This document shows, one piece after another, positions 23,558-27,046 of a stretch of 27,046 nt of DNA. The notes beneath the pieces are model-generated. The model had not been told where the DNA came from. It worked only from the letters and a program-made list of their open reading frames with translations, and ran no database searches. A program made the position numbers and the translations under genes. This DNA is from Caryophanales bacterium UBA6768 (lineage in GTDB: Bacteria > Bacillota > Bacilli > Bacillales_D > Amphibacillaceae): contig DKGO01000029.1 of the NCBI GenBank assembly GCA_002453315.1, positions 1 to 27,046 of the forward strand, written 5' to 3'. The first letter of the stretch is position 1; each line of letters starts with the position of its first letter.

Positions 23558-25126
23558 TCAGTTGAAAATTTGTCTCCTTCTCCCCATTATTGCTATGATT
23601 GCCAGACCTGCTGTCAAAAGTAAATAGGCATAAGTGAGTTGATTTCCCTGAATCCCTGTGAAGTCCAAATAGGGTGCATTTTGCACTGGACCCATAATCC
23701 ACCAAACAACAAATATGGCCTCATAAAGCTTCCTAGTCCCCGCCCATATACCAGCTGCTAACGCTAAAGTAGGTGAAAAGAAAATAGCTATGAGCCAAGC
23801 ACTTAGCCAACTCCAATCACCTGCTGCTATCATTTGAACTGTTCCACCACTGGTTATTAGAAACGAAACGAATACCCCTGAAAGCCAGACAGCAAATAAT
23901 TGCATATAGGGAGGACAGTTGGAAAACAACAGTTGCTCTGTTCGATACATTTTTTCTTTCGCCCCTATAGGAGCCAACAAAGGGATCGGCCATAACCAAA
24001 TAACATATAAAAACACTTTCGTTGAAGTCAATGGAATAAACATGGTAAGTAAAAACAAAATTATCCCTACTCCATACCACCAAAGAGAGACATCCCTAAA
24101 CATGAGCTTCAGTTCAGAACGAAAGATGTAATAAAATGAATATTGTCTTTCCCCTTCAATAGTTTGGATATGGACAGATTCTATCACTTTACCTTTAGGC
24201 TGATACCTTACTAGATCCTTCTCAAGCCCACCATTTGTATTCTGAACAGATGTTTTCTTTTCTAAAGACAAAAGAGAGCCCCTTCGGAAAATCAGTACCG
24301 AGATTAGAAATAAAAAAGCACCAATCAACAACCAAAATAGACGTTCTGTAACGTAGTCTTTTGTCCATATAATCCCTGTCCAATCAAAAATTAATAGAGA
24401 TTGCACTGTTTGGTATCCAAAATTCATGTTCGTCGCGTTTACCATCGGAAATGCCTCTTGTACTCCATTCAAAATTTCAGTGAACATTAATTGAGAACCA
24501 AAAATATCTATCTTTCCAACTCCTGAGAAACTCAAAGCACTAACCGCTGTCCATATACTGAAGAAAACGATATTACCTATAACGCCTTTCATAAAAGGGA
24601 TAATGTCAAACAATATCGTTAGTGCACTCAAAACACATAGGGAGGGAAGAACGATCCATACATAAGGCAAAAGGTAATCATGTAATACAAACTGTGTCTC
24701 CTCAAGCCGAATATACTGCATAGTAATAAAAGCTAATTCTAATACGCCAGCCATGACAGCAAGTATTAAAAAAACACTAATCAACTTTGTAAGCAAATAA
24801 TGGAAATTACTCATCGGACTAGATACTAGAATCGTACCAACACCTAACTTTCTGTCTTCGGAAATCTTCCCTCTTAAAAGGTAAAATCCAAAAGGCCAAA
24901 GAAACAGTGAACTGCTAAGTGCCGCAACGGCTCCTAACCATGCTGAATTGTAAATGCTGCGTGCTTCACCTACATACATGGTTTGGTAACCTGCATCAGC
25001 TGGAGGTACAAGGAAATATCCAAGAGTAATCACCACTCCAAGCATTATTAAAAATCCATAGGATCTCAATATCAGCATTAGATTGTAATGGCTGATGGTG
25101 ATACAACGTTGGATTCTATCAATCAT
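23558..25126 (-). CDS. ABC-2 type transporter permease
   Basis: This 522-residue membrane protein has two halves. The first has helices near GFLIMLGVVITLGYFLV, LLTKLISVFLILAVMAGVL, LLPYVWIVLPSLCVLSAL and LFWLLIGAFLFLISVLIF. A cytoplasmic linker of about 80 residues follows, then a second set of about six helices ending LLLTAGLAIIAIMGRRR. It should form the membrane channel driven by the adjacent ATPase. The ATG at 25126 overlaps the ATPase stop by eight bases (ATGATTGA) and has GGGGGAA eight bases upstream. An ATG 15 bases earlier would include that site, so it is less likely. Substrate unknown; lipid, peptide or antibiotic export are possible. Confidence 0.88.
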   Translation of the reverse strand: MIDRIQRCITISHYNLMLILRSYGFLIMLGVVITLGYFLVPPADAGYQTMYVGEARSIYNSAWLGAVAALSSSLFLWPFGFYLLRGKISEDRKLGVGTILVSSPMSNFHYLLTKLISVFLILAVMAGVLELAFITMQYIRLEETQFVLHDYLLPYVWIVLPSLCVLSALTILFDIIPFMKGVIGNIVFFSIWTAVSALSFSGVGKIDIFGSQLMFTEILNGVQEAFPMVNATNMNFGYQTVQSLLIFDWTGIIWTKDYVTERLFWLLIGAFLFLISVLIFRRGSLLSLEKKTSVQNTNGGLEKDLVRYQPKGKVIESVHIQTIEGERQYSFYYIFRSELKLMFRDVSLWWYGVGIILFLLTMFIPLTSTKVFLYVIWLWPIPLLAPIGAKEKMYRTEQLLFSNCPPYMQLFAVWLSGVFVSFLITSGGTVQMIAAGDWSWLSAWLIAIFFSPTLALAAGIWAGTRKLYEAIFVVWWIMGPVQNAPYLDFTGIQGNQLTYAYLLLTAGLAIIAIMGRRRQIFN

Positions 25127-26003
25127 TACGCGTTCCCCCATTTCTTACAGATATATAATAAAGATAGGCATCCTCTAAAGTTGGGGATATCATTTCTGCA
25201 TCTGGGAACGGACGACGATTAGAGATGATTCGCACATGCATGCCATCACTACGTTGAAATACTCGGCTGACCACATGGGACTGTTGAATTTCTGGCAATT
25301 GCCTGCTTGGAACCGTGCACTCCCATACTTTGTGCTCCACATCAATGAGAAGATCTTCCGGTAGAGCATGTTGCAACAATTTGCCTTCAGACATAATAGC
25401 AATTTGAGAAGCAATGGATTCAACGTCAGATACGATATGTGTGGACAGGATAATAATCCGCCCAGAGGCCAAATTCGCTAAGAGGTTGCGAAATCGAATA
25501 CGTTCTTCGGGATCAAGGCCAACAGTCGGTTCATCAACGATGAGAAGTTTTGGATCATTTAAAAGAGCCTGCGCGATACCGATACGCTGTTTCATTCCTC
25601 CCGAAAAACCACCTATCCTTCGTTTAGCGTCCTGAGCCAGATTCAACGCGTCAAGAAGATCTTGAATGCGTTGTCTTGCTAACTTCATAGGCAATCCTTT
25701 AACGGCAGCCATATATTCAAGAAATTCAATCACGTTCAAATTCGGGTAAATCCCAAAATCTTGAGGTAAATAACCAAGGTTTTTTCTTATTTCTTTAGGA
25801 TTATTTACAATGTTCATCCCATCTAATGTAACTTTTCCATCTGTTGCGCGCATTAATGTAGCGAGGATTTTCATTAGAGTAGTTTTACCCGCTCCATTGG
25901 GTCCAAGTAAACCTAGGACACCAGACTTCAAACATAAACTGAAATCAGTAAGTGCTTGCTTATTTCCATAATTTTTACTTACTTGATCAATCATTAATTC
26001 CAT
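25119..26003 (-). CDS. ABC transporter ATP-binding protein
   Basis: The 294-residue ATPase has Walker A LLGPNGAGKTTLMK (about 32-45), a Q-loop near YLPQDFG, signature GFSGGMKQRIGIAQ, Walker B KLLIVDEPTVGLDP and the switch histidine in LSTHIVSD. The C-terminal 80 residues form an extension typical of ABC-2 drug or lipid exporters. AAAGGAG lies seven to eight bases before the ATG at 26003. Its stop overlaps the permease start, so the two are translationally coupled. A promoter with three regulator-type direct repeats lies just upstream, and the truncated sensor kinase precedes it on the same strand. Confidence 0.95.
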   Translation of the reverse strand: MELMIDQVSKNYGNKQALTDFSLCLKSGVLGLLGPNGAGKTTLMKILATLMRATDGKVTLDGMNIVNNPKEIRKNLGYLPQDFGIYPNLNVIEFLEYMAAVKGLPMKLARQRIQDLLDALNLAQDAKRRIGGFSGGMKQRIGIAQALLNDPKLLIVDEPTVGLDPEERIRFRNLLANLASGRIIILSTHIVSDVESIASQIAIMSEGKLLQHALPEDLLIDVEHKVWECTVPSRQLPEIQQSHVVSRVFQRSDGMHVRIISNRRPFPDAEMISPTLEDAYLYYISVRNGGTRND

Positions 26004-26043
26004 TAATCATTCTCCTTTCACTCAACTGGATGTTTCCAGAATA

Positions 26044-26086
26044 ATTATAACGAATGAGAGTAAAATCTAAGTAAACAGCAAGCAAA
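26044..26086 (-). promoter_or_regulatory. ABC operon promoter with three direct repeats at 11-bp spacing
   Basis: On the minus strand TTTGCT (26086-26081), TTTACT (26075-26070) and TTTACT (26064-26059) are spaced exactly 11 bp apart. Nine bases follow, then TATAAT (26049-26044). There is no good -35. Direct repeats one helical turn apart just upstream of the -10 are the usual layout for activation by OmpR/PhoB-family response regulators. The partner kinase gene lies directly upstream; the regulator gene is not in the window. Confidence 0.6.
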
Positions 26087-26099
26087 ATCGAAATTATTT

Positions 26100-26894
26100 C
26101 TATAGAGGCAGCAAAACTTGCATTGTAGTTCCTTCATTTATACGACTTTTTACGCGGATGTCCCCGTTATGGGCAGAAATTAACTGTTGAGCAACAGCCA
26201 TTCCTAAGCCTGTTCCTTCCAATATTGCATCGGTGGATGTTCCCCGATAATATTTACGAAACAAATGGTCAATTGTTTCCTTGTCCATTCCTTTCCCGTT
26301 ATCTTCGATGGTGATCTTGAGATCTGTCAACTTTTGAAGGGTTACTCTAATTCGTGTCCCTTTAGGATTATGTGTAACCGAATTAACAAGCAAATTTCGA
26401 AGAGCCCGTTGAAAAAGTTTAGGATCGATTTGCATATCAAGTTGAGTTTCAACTGTTTCAAAAGAAAGGTGATAGCCATTTGCCCACGGAGCACTGGCTA
26501 CATCAGCAACAGTACGGCGAACAAGTTCCACTACATCCTTGTTCTCCGTTTCTAAAGGAAAGTGTGCCCCTTCCAGTCGGAATGACAAATTTAAATCTTG
26601 AATGAGCTCATTCATATGTTCCGCTTTTCCGTGGATTTCCAATAGGAACTGTTCTTGTTTTTCTTCACTCCATTGAAACCGGTTTGACAATAGCATGGTT
26701 GAATAACCTGTTATGTAAGTGAGTGGAGTTTTTAAATCATGAGAAATGCCGGCAATCCATTCTTTTTTCATTCGATCCAACTTTTCCCGTTCCCTATGGT
26801 TGTTTTCTAAGGTTTGTGTTAAGGTTTCAAGGTGATCAATTAATTCTTTATATACTCGATAAGGGCCCTTTAATTTATTAACGGGTTCTGTTTC
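26100..26894 (-). pseudogene. Sensor histidine kinase, 5' end missing
   Basis: The frame is open from 26894 to the stop at 26100 (about 264 codons) and is blocked upstream by a TAG (26897-26895). It encodes the end of a HAMP-like linker (YRVYKELIDHLETLTQTLEN), the phospho-acceptor box GISHDLKTPL, N box LLVNSVTHN, G1 DNGKGMD and G2 GTGLGMAVAQQL. All catalytic parts are present, but the membrane sensor part is not. No ATG with a ribosome-binding site exists; a TTG at 26780 and an ATG at 26771 are poor starts. It was probably cut by an insertion or deletion near 26895. A soluble kinase fragment might still be made. It precedes the ABC genes it likely controlled. Confidence 0.75.
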
Positions 26895-26912
26895 CTATCG
26901 CAAAAAGTAAAA

Positions 26913-26976
26913 ATGTATATAGAAATGCCTATCAATTTGTACATCATTTTGATAGGTAATTTTTATTGATATACAT
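26913..26976. repeat. Nested inverted repeats beside the kinase break
   Basis: Inner arms CCTATCAA (26928-26935) and TTGATAGG (26949-26956), and outer arms ATGTATAT (26913-26920) and ATATACAT (26969-26976), are each perfect. They lie 16 bases beyond the point where the kinase frame stops, in very AT-rich DNA that continues to the window end with no gene. This could be the end of an inserted element or a terminator. Confidence 0.6.
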
Positions 26977-27046
26977 AGGTTTATACCTTTTCTTTAATTA
27001 TATATGTAACATAATTTGTATAACTAATAGTAAACATACAATAACT

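Noticed and set aside
23523..24083. Small minus-strand frames inside the permease
   Set aside because: They are out-of-frame shadows of the permease coding sequence.

Overview
The window is low-GC, Gram-positive DNA from an endospore-forming member of the Bacillaceae. It carries an alpha/beta-type small acid-soluble spore protein, ezrA, refZ, a dgcP-like diguanylate cyclase and rpsD, in an order that (from memory) resembles the Bacillus subtilis block tpx-ytxK / sspA-thiI-nifZ-ezrA-refZ-dgcP-rpsD. The species cannot be fixed from the sequence alone.

Layout. 1-2192 (minus): type IV pilus genes, a prepilin peptidase followed by a pilB ATPase that runs off the window. A sigma-A promoter, a c-di-GMP-II riboswitch and an intrinsic terminator lie between them. 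2306-3238 (plus): NERD/zinc-ribbon protein. 3239-3882: no gene, but a 51-bp tandem repeat array with a hairpin in each unit and related repeats. 3883-9258: housekeeping and stress genes (ytkL, ald, a UspA protein, moaB, ytxK, tpx, sspA). 9351-13506: nifZ-thiI pair for tRNA thiolation, and ezrA. 13661-16278: refZ and the GAF-GGDEF protein dgcP. 16551-18433: a DegU-like response regulator with an atypical receiver, divergent from an AraC-type regulator that may be coupled to a 9-codon leader ORF. 18581-19475: rpsD with promoter, structured leader and terminator. 19476-22655: accessory and decayed region with an ISL3 transposase fragment, a gene broken by one in-frame TGA, a small membrane protein, and a 363-bp IS66-derived remnant with matching terminal inverted repeats and an intact target-site duplication. 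22656-26894 (minus): a 5'-truncated sensor kinase, ABC ATPase, ABC-2 permease and DUF4097 lipoprotein. The ABC promoter carries three direct repeats at 11-bp spacing, as expected for an OmpR-family regulator.

Most notable point. A c-di-GMP-II riboswitch sits upstream of pilB. Its P1 helix and the terminator compete for the same bases, so c-di-GMP should switch pilB on. The encoded PilB begins with two MshEN-like motifs, the c-di-GMP-binding fold of pilus ATPases, although some consensus residues differ. The window also encodes a diguanylate cyclase with an intact GGEEF site and no RxxD inhibition site. Together these suggest a pilus controlled by c-di-GMP at both RNA and protein level. All assignments come from reading the sequence; no search was run.
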